DNA of 64,000 nt. It comes from Sterolibacterium sp. (GTDB lineage Bacteria > Pseudomonadota > Gammaproteobacteria > Burkholderiales > Rhodocyclaceae). The DNA lies in NCBI GenBank assembly GCA_018061005.1, contig JAGOVA010000006.1, positions 1 through 64,000 on the forward strand. Reading direction: 5' to 3'. The position numbers were made by a program, and so were the translations under genes. Below, piece by piece: positions 1 through 7,275 of this stretch. The first letter of the stretch is position 1, and every line of letters starts with the position of its first letter. The notes beneath the pieces are model-generated. The model was not told where the DNA came from, made no database searches, and saw only the letters and a list, made by a program, of their open reading frames with translations.

Positions 1-1
1 A

Positions 2-613
2 GCGCAGGTCATCCTGACCGCGGTCGGCGCGGCCATCCAGCGCGGCGTGCTGGCCTGCAACGCGACCATCCCCAGCCAGATGCCCGGCCATGCCTATCAG
101 CCGGGCGACGGTTTCGTGGTGATCATCGGCGACGTACATCACCCGGTGCGGGCGCGCCCGGTGGCTGGCGGTTACGACATTGAATACGCGGGCCAGACGC
201 ACGAAATCCGCAGCCAGTGGCAATTTGGCGAGCCGCTCTACCAAGGGACGTTTGATGGCCGTCCGATCTGCCTGCAGGTCGAGCGCGTCGGCCTCAAATA
301 TCGTCTGACCCACTGGGGCACACAGGCTGACTTGATGGTGGTGACCGCACGGGTGGCCGAGTTGCAGAAACTCATGCCGCACAAGGCACCGCCCGACCTG
401 TCGCGCTTCCTGCTTTCGCCCATGCCCGGTTTGCTGCGCGAAGTGGCCGTCAGCGTCGGTCAGGAAGTCAAAGCAGGCGAAAAGCTCGCCGTCATCGAAG
501 CGATGAAGATGGAAAACGTGCTCAAGGCCGAGCAAGACTGCGTCGTCGCCAAAATCGCCGCCAAGGTCGGCGACAGCCTGGCGGTGGATGAAGTCATCAT
601 CGAGTTCAAGTAA
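2..613 (+). CDS. Biotin-dependent acyl-CoA carboxylase alpha subunit, C-terminal part (truncated by window start)
   Basis: The reading frame is open from base 2, so only the C-terminal ~203 residues are seen. The last ~70 residues are a biotinyl domain with the biotinylation motif EAMKMEN (Lys codon near 508) and an upstream MPGLL segment. The preceding part looks like the BT linker domain of propionyl-/acetyl-CoA carboxylase alpha chains rather than a free AccB. The protein would carry CO2 on biotin to a carboxyltransferase beta subunit in the cytosol. The separate accB/accC pair at 28-30 kb supplies fatty-acid synthesis, so this one is more likely catabolic, for example propionyl-CoA from side-chain or odd-chain degradation (inference). 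The exact substrate cannot be told from the C-terminus. Confidence 0.85.
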   Translation, partial: AQVILTAVGAAIQRGVLACNATIPSQMPGHAYQPGDGFVVIIGDVHHPVRARPVAGGYDIEYAGQTHEIRSQWQFGEPLYQGTFDGRPICLQVERVGLKYRLTHWGTQADLMVVTARVAELQKLMPHKAPPDLSRFLLSPMPGLLREVAVSVGQEVKAGEKLAVIEAMKMENVLKAEQDCVVAKIAAKVGDSLAVDEVIIEFK

Positions 614-630
614 GCGACTGAACTCACCGG

Positions 631-655
631 AACGCCGCCTGCGGGCGGCGTTTTT
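631..655 (+). terminator. Rho-independent terminator after the carboxylase gene
   Basis: AACGCCGCC (631-639) pairs perfectly with GGCGGCGTT (644-652) over a 4-nt loop and runs into five T. It lies 18 nt after the stop codon and separates the carboxylase gene from modA. Confidence 0.9.
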
Positions 656-709
656 ACGTCCCAAAATGGGCGACTTGATCCGTTGCAACCCAATTCGTCG
701 CTTGCAATT

Positions 710-733
710 CGTTATATCTAGAAATATATTACG
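710..733 (+). promoter_or_regulatory. ModE-type operator (molybdate box) upstream of modA
   Basis: CGTTATAT-N8-ATATTACG is a 24-bp near-palindrome with the half-site and overall length of the E. coli ModE box. It ends 26 nt before the modA ATG and contains TATAT elements that could form the -10, so bound ModE-molybdate would block transcription. The regulator itself is encoded at 5854-6696. Binding is inferred. Confidence 0.75.
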
Positions 734-759
734 ATTTTTATTTCGAGAGGAGTCGCCGC

Positions 760-1545
760 ATGTCGTCACGTCCATTTTTGCGCGCATCAGGTGGCTACGG
801 TTACTTGGCTTACCTGATGGGTTTACTGATTTTTCTGACCACACTGAACAGCCAGGCCGCTGAAATCACCGTCTCCGCCGCTGCCAGCCTGAGCAATGCC
901 TTCAAGGAGATCGGCCAGGCCTATGAAGCCCAGCACCCGGGCGACAAGGTGCGGCTCAACTTTGGCGCGTCGGGTGCATTGCTGCAGCAAATGGCCAAAG
1001 GTGCGCCGGTCGATGTGTTTGCCTCGGCCGATCAGGAAACCATGGATCAGGCACAGAAGCAGGCACTAACTATCGCAAAAAGCCGCGTAGACTTTGTGCG
1101 TAACAAACTGGTCATGATCGTGCCGAACGACAGCAAACTCAGCTTCAAAGGGCTGGCCGATCTGGCGCAGCCGGCGGTGCAGCGCATCGCCATCGGCAAC
1201 CCGGCCAGCGTGCCGGTCGGCCGCTACACGCGTCAGGCACTGGAAGCCGCTCAACTTTGGTCGCTGGCGGAAGCCCGCATGATCAGTGCCACTAATGTGC
1301 GGCAAGCACTCGACTATGTCGCACGCGGCGAGGTCGACGCGGGCTTTGTGTATGCGACCGATGCCGCCCTGATGAAAGACAAGGTTCGCGTGGCACTCGA
1401 CGTGCCGCTGGAAAGCGTCATCCGCTATCCGATCGCCATCCTTCAGGCCAGCCCTCACGCGGCAGAAGCCGGACGTTTCATTGCCATCGTCCTTTCGGCT
1501 CAGGGGCAAGCCATCCTCGGCAAATATGGCTTCCAGAAGCCTTGA
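760..1545 (+). CDS. modA: Molybdate ABC transporter periplasmic-binding protein
   Basis: A 261-residue ModA-family protein. It has an N-terminal hydrophobic export signal (about residues 14-34, ending SQAAE), then ITVSAAASLSNAF, FGASGALLQQ and FASADQETMD, the typical ModA oxyanion-binding segments. A GAGAGG ribosome site precedes the ATG. It should bind molybdate/tungstate in the periplasm and deliver it to ModB/ModC. Neither modB nor modC is adjacent, so this copy is an orphan. A ModE box lies directly upstream, and the next gene is a TonB-dependent receptor with its own ModE-like box. Molybdate versus tungstate preference cannot be read from the sequence. Confidence 0.92.
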   Translation: MSSRPFLRASGGYGYLAYLMGLLIFLTTLNSQAAEITVSAAASLSNAFKEIGQAYEAQHPGDKVRLNFGASGALLQQMAKGAPVDVFASADQETMDQAQKQALTIAKSRVDFVRNKLVMIVPNDSKLSFKGLADLAQPAVQRIAIGNPASVPVGRYTRQALEAAQLWSLAEARMISATNVRQALDYVARGEVDAGFVYATDAALMKDKVRVALDVPLESVIRYPIAILQASPHAAEAGRFIAIVLSAQGQAILGKYGFQKP

Positions 1546-1595
1546 AGCGGGGTTTATGTGGATATGTTAGTGGTTACTATTACAAATATCCGCAT

Positions 1596-1611
1596 AGAAT
1601 CTAGAGATTCT
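1596..1611. repeat. 16-bp palindrome between modA and the TonB receptor gene
   Basis: AGAATCTAGAGATTCT is a 7+7 bp perfect inverted repeat with a 2-nt centre, 50 nt after the modA stop. It has no T-tract, so it is not a terminator. It could be an operator, but no regulator is recognised for it. Confidence 0.4.
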
Positions 1612-1628
1612 GTTTAGCCTTCAAAACA

Positions 1629-1659
1629 AGGCGGCCAGACCCCATGCCGCCTGTTTTTT
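1629..1659 (+). terminator. Terminator between modA and the TonB receptor
   Basis: AGGCGGC (1629-1635) pairs with GCCGCCT (1646-1652), loop of 10 nt, followed by G and six T. It should end the modA transcript, so the receptor operon needs its own promoter around the ModE box just downstream. Confidence 0.75.
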
Positions 1660-1665
1660 GCCTAT

Positions 1666-1689
1666 CGTTATATATTTGTGACTATCACG
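1666..1689 (+). promoter_or_regulatory. Second ModE-type operator, upstream of the TonB receptor operon
   Basis: CGTTATAT-N8-CTATCACG has exactly the same 24-bp span as the modA box. The left half-site is perfect and the right half is degenerate (expected ATATAACG). It includes TATATAT as a possible -10 and ends one base before the AAGGAG ribosome site of the receptor gene. This suggests ModE control of the whole downstream operon, including modE itself. Confidence 0.6.
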
Positions 1690-1705
1690 CAAGGAGAGAT
1701 ACGAC

Positions 1706-3739
1706 GTGTCAGCCTACCGTTCTAACCCACTTCGACGACACGCAGGCAGTGTCAAACTGGCCACACTGGCCGCACTCATCCTGGCCGCATGGAGTGCTGC
1801 GGCTCGTGCCGAAAATGCAGCGCCTTTCACGTTGGGCACGATCGTCGTGACGGGCACACGCCTGGCGACAGATCGCATCGCTGAAGATCAGGTGGCTTCG
1901 GTCATCACCCAGAAGACGATGCGACAACACGATCGCAACACCGTTGGCGAAGCACTGAATTTACTTTCAGGGGTCAGCATCACGCGGAATACGCGCAATG
2001 AACAGACGGTCTATCTGCGCGGCTATGATCCACGTCAGGTTCCGTTGTTTATAGATGGCATCCCTGTGTATGTGCCTTATGACGGGTATGTCGATTTCGA
2101 TCGTTTTGGTACCAGCGATCTGGCCGCCATACAGGTTGCCAAAGGCTTCAGCTCGGTGGCCTACGGGCCGAACACCCTGGGTGGCGCGATCAATCTGGTT
2201 TCGCGTAAGCCGACCCGAGTGCTGGAAGGTGATGCCAGTCTTGGTTTCGGTCAGGATCATGCGCGTCTGGCCAGCGTTAATCTGGGAACCCGTCAGGAAC
2301 TTTGGTATTTGCAAGCGGCTGCAGGCTATCGTGAAACCGATGGATTTCGACTTTCTGCCGATTTTCGTCCGACGGCCACGGAAGACGGGGGGCAACGTAA
2401 CAACGCCTATGCGAAGGATGACCGGGTTTCCCTGAAGTTGGGGATCACACCCAATGGCAGCGACGAATACGCGCTGACCTACATCAAACAAAATGGCGAA
2501 AAGGGGAATCCACCCTCAACCGACCCGGCGGCAGCGCGCTACTGGCAGTGGCCCTTCTGGAATAAGGAAAGTGCCTATTTTGTCAGCAAAACCGCGATTG
2601 GGCGGCATGAGATGGTCAAGGTCAAGCTCTATCAGGACAAGTTCGACAACTCGATCCGCGCCTATACCAATGCCGAATACAACGTCCTCAAGACGAGCGG
2701 TGCGGGGAGTGTCAGCAGCGATGGGGTCAGCGTATACGCAGACCAAACGCGGGGCGGTAGCGTCGAGCTGGAATCGTCACGCATTGCCGCAAATACCTTG
2801 CGGGTCGTGGCGCATTACAAAACCGATGAGCACGTAAGCCACGAAGCCAGCGGGCTGGTTGTCGAACGCTTCAAGGACAGCCTGGTTTCTTACGCGGTCG
2901 AAGACAATATTCAGCTGGATCCCCGCTTTTTGCTCTCATTGGGGCTCGCGCAACACGAGTTGCGCCCGGATTCACTCTACAAACTGGGGAGTGCCTATCG
3001 GCTACCGAGCGACAAATCGACGCGGAACGCGCAAGCCGGGCTGTTTTTTAATCCGGACGAGACGACGCGGTACTACGCCACGATCGCACAAAAAACGCGT
3101 CTGCCGACGCTCAAGGATCGATATTCAGCTCGCCTGGGCAGCTATGTGGAAAACCCCAGCCTGCAACCTGAAGAAGCCCTGAATTACGAAATCGGCTATC
3201 AGGGGCGACCCTGGCAGGGCGCACGGGCAGAGGCCGCGCTGTTCTCGAACGATATCGAACACAAGATTCAGAGCATCAATCTGAATCATGCCGCAAGTTG
3301 TAGCACGCCCAATCCATGTCAAATGCAAAACGTAGGCAAGGCGCGGGTTCAGGGGATCGAGCTTGGCCTTGAGATGGCCTTCGATGCGCGCTGGGAAATG
3401 GGTGCCAATGCCACATGGCAAGACCTGAAAAATATCAGTGACCCCGGCACGCGGCTGACTGGCATCCCGCGCAACAAACTCGTGCTACACGGGTTGTGGC
3501 GCCCCGTCGCTGCGGTCGATCTGAGCGCGTTTGCCGAGCATAACAGCAGCCGCTGGGCGAGCAATACCGTGCAACTTGCCGGGTACAGCACGTTAAACCT
3601 GAAAGCCGCCTGGCATTTGCGGAAGGATTTCAGCCTGGCCGTCGGTGTAAATAACTTGACGGATCGTAATTATGAAGTCGATTACGGCTTCCCGAACCCG
3701 GGTCGTAGCTGGTTTGCGAATGCCTATTATCAATTTTAA
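1706..3739 (+). CDS. TonB-dependent outer-membrane receptor, putatively for molybdate or a Mo complex
   Basis: A 677-residue TonB-dependent receptor starting at GTG with a strong AAGGAG site. A signal peptide (about 1-36, ending ARAE) is followed by a TonB-box-like TIVVTGTR, a plug domain (VGEALNLLSGVSI, VYLRGYD, YGPNTLGGAINLVSR) and a 22-strand-type barrel ending in the aromatic terminus ANAYYQF. The VNNLTDRNYEVDYGFPNPGR segment near the end is typical of the barrel of this family. The substrate is inferred from context only: a ModE-like box directly upstream and co-transcription with a NifQ-like protein and modE point to molybdenum rather than iron or cobalamin. No FpvA-type signalling extension is present. 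Confidence 0.88.
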   Translation: MSAYRSNPLRRHAGSVKLATLAALILAAWSAAARAENAAPFTLGTIVVTGTRLATDRIAEDQVASVITQKTMRQHDRNTVGEALNLLSGVSITRNTRNEQTVYLRGYDPRQVPLFIDGIPVYVPYDGYVDFDRFGTSDLAAIQVAKGFSSVAYGPNTLGGAINLVSRKPTRVLEGDASLGFGQDHARLASVNLGTRQELWYLQAAAGYRETDGFRLSADFRPTATEDGGQRNNAYAKDDRVSLKLGITPNGSDEYALTYIKQNGEKGNPPSTDPAAARYWQWPFWNKESAYFVSKTAIGRHEMVKVKLYQDKFDNSIRAYTNAEYNVLKTSGAGSVSSDGVSVYADQTRGGSVELESSRIAANTLRVVAHYKTDEHVSHEASGLVVERFKDSLVSYAVEDNIQLDPRFLLSLGLAQHELRPDSLYKLGSAYRLPSDKSTRNAQAGLFFNPDETTRYYATIAQKTRLPTLKDRYSARLGSYVENPSLQPEEALNYEIGYQGRPWQGARAEAALFSNDIEHKIQSINLNHAASCSTPNPCQMQNVGKARVQGIELGLEMAFDARWEMGANATWQDLKNISDPGTRLTGIPRNKLVLHGLWRPVAAVDLSAFAEHNSSRWASNTVQLAGYSTLNLKAAWHLRKDFSLAVGVNNLTDRNYEVDYGFPNPGRSWFANAYYQF

Positions 3740-3753
3740 CGAGGAGAAATCTC

Positions 3754-4290
3754 ATGATGAAAATGCTGCAGAATGGTTTGTTAATTGCATTGATCGCCTG
3801 TGCCCCGATCGTCACGGCAAACGCGGCAAACGCCGATGATGATCTGCTGACGCGCGAAATCCGCGTGAGTGGCGAGGTGGACAATCCGCTGTTGGTGAGC
3901 GTCGACATGCTGTGGAAAATGCAGGTGTTCAGCGGGGGTGAGCACCAACTGGTTTGCCGGAGCGGCGAAAATAAAAAGCGCGTCAGCACCTTCAAGGGCG
4001 TATTGCTGAAGGACATTCTCGAAAAGGCAAAAGTCCGGATTGCTGGCCATAAAGAGAGTGGCCGCTATGTTGTTCTGATTACCTCGACGAACAATTATCC
4101 GGTCAGTTATGCCTACAACGAGCTGATGTTCAATGACACGGGCAACCACGTGTATGTGACCTTCGAAGAGGATGGCGCGCCCATCACGCAGGATGGCGGA
4201 CTGATGAGCGTCGTGACGATGGACGATACGGTGACGGGTGTCCGTCATGTCAAATGGCCATCGCGGATCGAGGTCATTCGTCTGAGCTGA
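3754..4290 (+). CDS. Small secreted protein with sulfite-oxidase-like molybdopterin-binding domain
   Basis: A 178-residue protein 14 nt after the receptor gene, with a GAGGAG ribosome site. A signal peptide covers about residues 1-25 (cleavage near ANA-AN). The rest resembles a minimal oxidoreductase molybdopterin-binding (PF00174-type) fold: EIRVSGEVDNPLLVS, then LVCRSGENKK with a lone Cys where sulfite oxidases place the Mo-ligating Cys, then FKGVLLKDIL, and a C-terminal TGVRHVKWPSRIEV. It is half the size of a normal sulfite-oxidase catalytic chain and has no heme motif. It may bind molybdopterin, molybdate or a Mo complex in the periplasm. Its paralogous domain is in the next gene. The function is unknown. 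Confidence 0.7.
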   Translation: MMKMLQNGLLIALIACAPIVTANAANADDDLLTREIRVSGEVDNPLLVSVDMLWKMQVFSGGEHQLVCRSGENKKRVSTFKGVLLKDILEKAKVRIAGHKESGRYVVLITSTNNYPVSYAYNELMFNDTGNHVYVTFEEDGAPITQDGGLMSVVTMDDTVTGVRHVKWPSRIEVIRLS

Positions 4291-4329
4291 CGGTTGCTGA
4301 TATTCATTCCAAATCAAGAAAGATCGTTC

Positions 4330-5166
4330 ATGAATTTCAAATCGATGCAGCACTGCGTGCCGATGTGGCTCGTCGTTTCTACCGGTTTCGTGCTGGGCAG
4401 CGCATCTGTAGCAGCGCATGAAGTCGCTGTGCTTGCCCAGAAAAGCGGTTGCCTCGCCTGTCACAAGGGCGCGGGCAAAGGCAATGGGCCGGCTTACAAG
4501 GACGTTGCGGCCAAATACGCAGGCAACAAAAACGCTGTTGCCATTCTGAGCAAACACATCCGTCAGGGCACGGGACCGAACGGTGTTGGTTGGATGGATG
4601 CCGGCAAGGCCAGCCTGCCTTTCATGCCAGTCAATCACGTCAGTCAGGCTCAAGCACAACAACTGGCAAATTGGGTACTGACGATTCAGGAGGAAATTCC
4701 TGACATCAATCGCCTGTTCGTCACCGAGCAAATTACCGTCACCGGCAAAGTCGAAAAACCCTTGAGGCTCGATCCAGCCGCGCTGCGCAAGCTCCCGCTA
4801 CAACAAGTCGGTGAAGTACCGCTGGTCTGCCAGAGCGGCGCGGACAAAGGCAAGCTGGAAAACTTCAAAGGCGTGCGTCTGACCGATATTCTCGACCAGG
4901 CAAAAATCCTCGCTCCCGGCCATAACGACGTGAAGAAACTGGCCATCATCGCCACCGCCAGCGATGGCTACAAGGCCGTGTTTTCATGGAATGAACTGTA
5001 TAACTCGCCGATCGGCGAAGGCGTGATGGTGTTTTTCGAGAAAAACGGCCAGCCGTTGAGTGATGATGAAGGCCGCATCGCCCTGGTGTCGTCGAAAGAC
5101 AGCCGTACCGGCCCGCGTCATGTGAAGTGGCTGCAGGCTATTGAAGTCAGGCGAGTTGCCGATTGA
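4330..5166 (+). CDS. Secreted cytochrome c fused to a molybdopterin-binding-like domain
   Basis: A 278-residue protein. The signal peptide (1-31, ending VAAHEV) is followed by a class I cytochrome c domain with CLACH heme motif and a probable axial Met in LPFMPV. The C-terminal half is a PF00174-like domain (ITVTGKVEKPLRLD, LVCQSGADKG, FKGVRLTDILDQA, TGPRHVKWLQAIEV) clearly paralogous to the preceding gene. The arrangement resembles a cytochrome-linked sulfite dehydrogenase in one chain, but the molybdopterin domain is short. The ATG at 4330 was chosen because an upstream TTG would spoil the signal peptide. It lies in the same operon as the TonB receptor, NifQ-like protein and modE. It may be a periplasmic redox or Mo-binding protein. 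Confidence 0.75.
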   Translation: MNFKSMQHCVPMWLVVSTGFVLGSASVAAHEVAVLAQKSGCLACHKGAGKGNGPAYKDVAAKYAGNKNAVAILSKHIRQGTGPNGVGWMDAGKASLPFMPVNHVSQAQAQQLANWVLTIQEEIPDINRLFVTEQITVTGKVEKPLRLDPAALRKLPLQQVGEVPLVCQSGADKGKLENFKGVRLTDILDQAKILAPGHNDVKKLAIIATASDGYKAVFSWNELYNSPIGEGVMVFFEKNGQPLSDDEGRIALVSSKDSRTGPRHVKWLQAIEVRRVAD

Positions 5167-5190
5167 TGTGCTGGCTGCAATCGACAATCC

Positions 5191-5808
5191 GTGAACGCCA
5201 AACGTCGAATCATGCGATCCCCTGAGCATCTGCTTGAGCCACTGCCTGTAAGGAATGTAGCTCATTTTTCTGTTGCAAAAACAACGAGTCAGCAGCGGCT
5301 GGCCAGTGTGCTGGCCGGGGTCATGCGGCATGCGCAAACCGGCGATTTACCGCTGTTTGCATGGACACTGGGGCTGCCGCAAAATCGGTTGCTACAGATG
5401 ATCGCGACGTTGTTCCCCGAGTTGGGGGCGATTGATCCGGTCTCGGAGGAGAAATATGCGACGCTGCGGCGTGGCGAACCCCCGGAGTTTGAATCGCGAC
5501 TGGCCTGGTTGAAACAGTACGGGGCGTGTGATTGTGTGCCGGATCATGTCGACTGGTTGGCGCGCGCAATCCTGGCTGCGGTATTGGGGGAGCGCCCGAT
5601 GTGGCAGGACATGGGCTTGCGTCATTCGTCAGAATTGTCAGCCTTGATGACCGAATATTTCCCGGCATTGCACGCGCGTTACACACACCGCTTTCCTCCC
5701 GTAGCATGGAAGCCGTTTTTATCCATGACGCAGGTGATGGATATCGCGGATTCAGGCGCATCCAATGGCGCATCCTGTGGTGCATCCAATGGTGGGCAGT
5801 GCGCGTAA
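5191..5808 (+). CDS. NifQ-like molybdenum-processing protein lacking the usual cysteine motif
   Basis: A 205-residue protein that matches the NifQ pattern in its middle and C-terminal half: LFPELGAIDP, WLARAILAAV, MWQDMGLRHSSELSALM, YFPALHAR and WKPFL correspond to the conserved NifQ segments. Canonical NifQ ends in CX4CX2CX5C ligating an Fe-S/Mo cluster. Here the tail is a Gly/Ala/Ser/Asn repeat with only two Cys (GASCGASNGGQCA), and two further Cys occur at GACDC. No nif structural genes are seen. Its place between a TonB receptor and modE suggests a role in Mo handling outside nitrogen fixation. The start (GTG 5191 or ATG 5212) is uncertain because neither has a clear ribosome site. Confidence 0.7.
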   Translation: MNAKRRIMRSPEHLLEPLPVRNVAHFSVAKTTSQQRLASVLAGVMRHAQTGDLPLFAWTLGLPQNRLLQMIATLFPELGAIDPVSEEKYATLRRGEPPEFESRLAWLKQYGACDCVPDHVDWLARAILAAVLGERPMWQDMGLRHSSELSALMTEYFPALHARYTHRFPPVAWKPFLSMTQVMDIADSGASNGASCGASNGGQCA

Positions 5809-5853
5809 TTCAGGCTATGCTGCCCGGCTGTTCAAACTTGTGGAAAGTCCATC

Positions 5854-6696
5854 ATGGAAGATGCGGAGGCGACCCCCACCCCCATTCCCAGCACTCCTAC
5901 CCCCGTCGCCGTGCACGGCTCGATCTGGCTGACCATGGCCGGGGAGAATTTCGGCGGTGCCGGGCGGGTGGATCTGCTGGCGCGGATTGCTGAATGCGGC
6001 TCGATCAGCCAGGCGGCCAAGGCGATCAAGATGAGCTACAAGGCGGCCTGGGATGCCATCGATGCGATGAACACGCTGGCGGGTGAGCCTTTGGTGGAGC
6101 GGCTCACGGGGGGCAAGGGCGGCGGCGGGACGCGCCTGACCCAGCGGGGCGAGCAGTTGGTGGCCAATTTTCGCATCATCGAACGTGAGCACCGGCAGTT
6201 CATCGAGCAGCTCAGCCGTCAGGCGGAGGGCATCACCAGCGACTTTTTGTTGATCCGGAGAATGAACATGAAAACCAGTGCGCGTAACCAGTTTCTGGGC
6301 AGGGTCAGCGCGATCCATCATGGCGCGGTGAATGATGAAATCGAGCTGGCTCTGCCCGGTGGGCTGACGCTGACCGCCATCGTGACGCAGGAGAGTCGTG
6401 ACGGGCTGGGGCTGACGGTCGGCAGCGAGGCGTTCGCGCTTGTCAAGTCGTCCTCCATCGTGATTGTCACCGATGAACAGGGGGCGAAGTTTTCCGCGCG
6501 CAACCGCATCACGGGGCGTATCTCACGTTTGCAGGTGGGGGCGGTGAATAGTGAGGTGGTGATCGAGCTGCCTGCCGGCGGGGCGGTTGCGGCTGTGATC
6601 ACCAATGAAAGTGCCCGCGAGCTGAAGCTGGCCGTGGGGATGACGGTCACTGCAATCTTCAAGGCATCGAGTGTGATTGTCGGCGTGCCGGCTTGA
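5854..6696 (+). CDS. modE: Molybdate-responsive transcriptional regulator ModE
   Basis: A 280-residue full-length ModE. A winged-helix N-terminal domain (about 30-125: GRVDLLARIAECGSISQAAK, MSYKAAWDAIDAMN, RLTQRGEQLV) is followed by two TOBE/Mop repeats (SARNQFLGRVSAIHHGAVNDEI and SARNRITGRISRLQVGAVNSEV). This is the classical architecture of the molybdate-sensing repressor/activator. A GGAAAG ribosome site precedes the ATG. The first ~25 residues are Pro/Thr-rich and extra compared with E. coli. It likely acts on the two boxes at 710-733 and 1666-1689, making an autoregulatory loop because it is the last gene of the receptor operon. Confidence 0.95.
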   Translation: MEDAEATPTPIPSTPTPVAVHGSIWLTMAGENFGGAGRVDLLARIAECGSISQAAKAIKMSYKAAWDAIDAMNTLAGEPLVERLTGGKGGGGTRLTQRGEQLVANFRIIEREHRQFIEQLSRQAEGITSDFLLIRRMNMKTSARNQFLGRVSAIHHGAVNDEIELALPGGLTLTAIVTQESRDGLGLTVGSEAFALVKSSSIVIVTDEQGAKFSARNRITGRISRLQVGAVNSEVVIELPAGGAVAAVITNESARELKLAVGMTVTAIFKASSVIVGVPA

Positions 6697-6993
6697 GCGG
6701 GTAAAACAGCAAAGGAATACAAACAGTTCAAAGGGCTTAAAAAAGAAAACCTGCGCGACAACATGACCAATAAAGAGTGGGTGATGAACATGCTGGCGGA
6801 ACTGTCCACCAAGGAGATTTCAGAAGCGGTTAACCCGCGCTCTTTTTCAGCGCATGAGGATGTGGCCAAGCGGGGTGGCAACGTGGTAAAAGAGGCGCGG
6901 CTAAAACTGGAGGCCGAAAGCGGCCAGCCGGTGGTCAGTCAGCAAAATGCCAGGCAAGTGCAGCTTGCAAACAAAGCGCAAAAGAAGGTTTGA
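6697..6993 (+). pseudogene. 3' fragment of a DinD/phage-antirepressor-like gene
   Basis: Immediately after the modE TGA, and in the same frame, the DNA encodes FKGLKKENLRDNMTN, MLAELSTKEIS, then AKRGGNVVKEARLKLEAESG and QPVVSQQN. This is the C-terminal signature of DNA-damage-inducible protein D / BRO-type antirepressors. The N-terminal part is missing, as if a deletion or insertion joined this fragment to modE. An internal ATG at 6763 could give a 76-residue peptide, but without a full domain. It is called a pseudogene remnant; the family assignment is from pattern memory. Confidence 0.6.
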
Positions 6994-7200
6994 GCATGCG
7001 CGCATGACCGATTACAAAACGGCGGGCAGACCTGATGAATGCAGATGGTCATGTCCCATCAACCGCAACGAGCGGTTGCGTCAACGCACGGTCGAGGGGT
7101 GCTGGAGCGTATTTCCGTATTTCACCGCCTGCAGGTGGTGGCGGTGAATAGTGGGGCGATTGCCGGGGGGCAGATTCAGGCTTTGCTGGGTTCCGTAACA
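6994..7200 (+). other. Gene-free scar with a TOBE-like remnant (7105-7180)
   Basis: No convincing gene lies here. Bases 7130-7153 repeat modE bases 6530-6553 with one mismatch, at an exact offset of 600. In translation the surrounding bases read RISVFHRLQVVAVNSGAI, resembling the modE TOBE stretch GRISRLQVGAVNSEV. This looks like a decayed second copy of a molbindin/ModE TOBE module. The rest shows nothing recognisable. Confidence 0.45.
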
Positions 7201-7236
7201 AAAGCCGCTCCGTGGGTTACCCCAGGGAGCGGCTTT
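7201..7236 (-). terminator. Hairpin terminator for the acyl-CoA synthetase gene
   Basis: AAAGCCGCTCC (7201-7211) pairs with GGAGCGGCTTT (7226-7236), 11 bp. On the - strand it is followed by TTTTG. It lies 40 nt past the stop of the - strand synthetase and could also stop transcription from the modE side. Confidence 0.7.
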
Positions 7237-7275
7237 GTGGTGGTGGCGGGTCTAATCACCCTTCACCCTTCACTA

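Noticed and set aside
2055-2435. 126-residue open frame inside the TonB receptor gene
   Set aside because: Out-of-frame shadow of a well supported gene, no ribosome site, no family pattern.
3754-5166. A complete sulfite dehydrogenase (SorAB-like) pair
   Set aside because: Both molybdopterin-like domains are too short and lack the dimerisation domain; sulfite oxidation is not supported.
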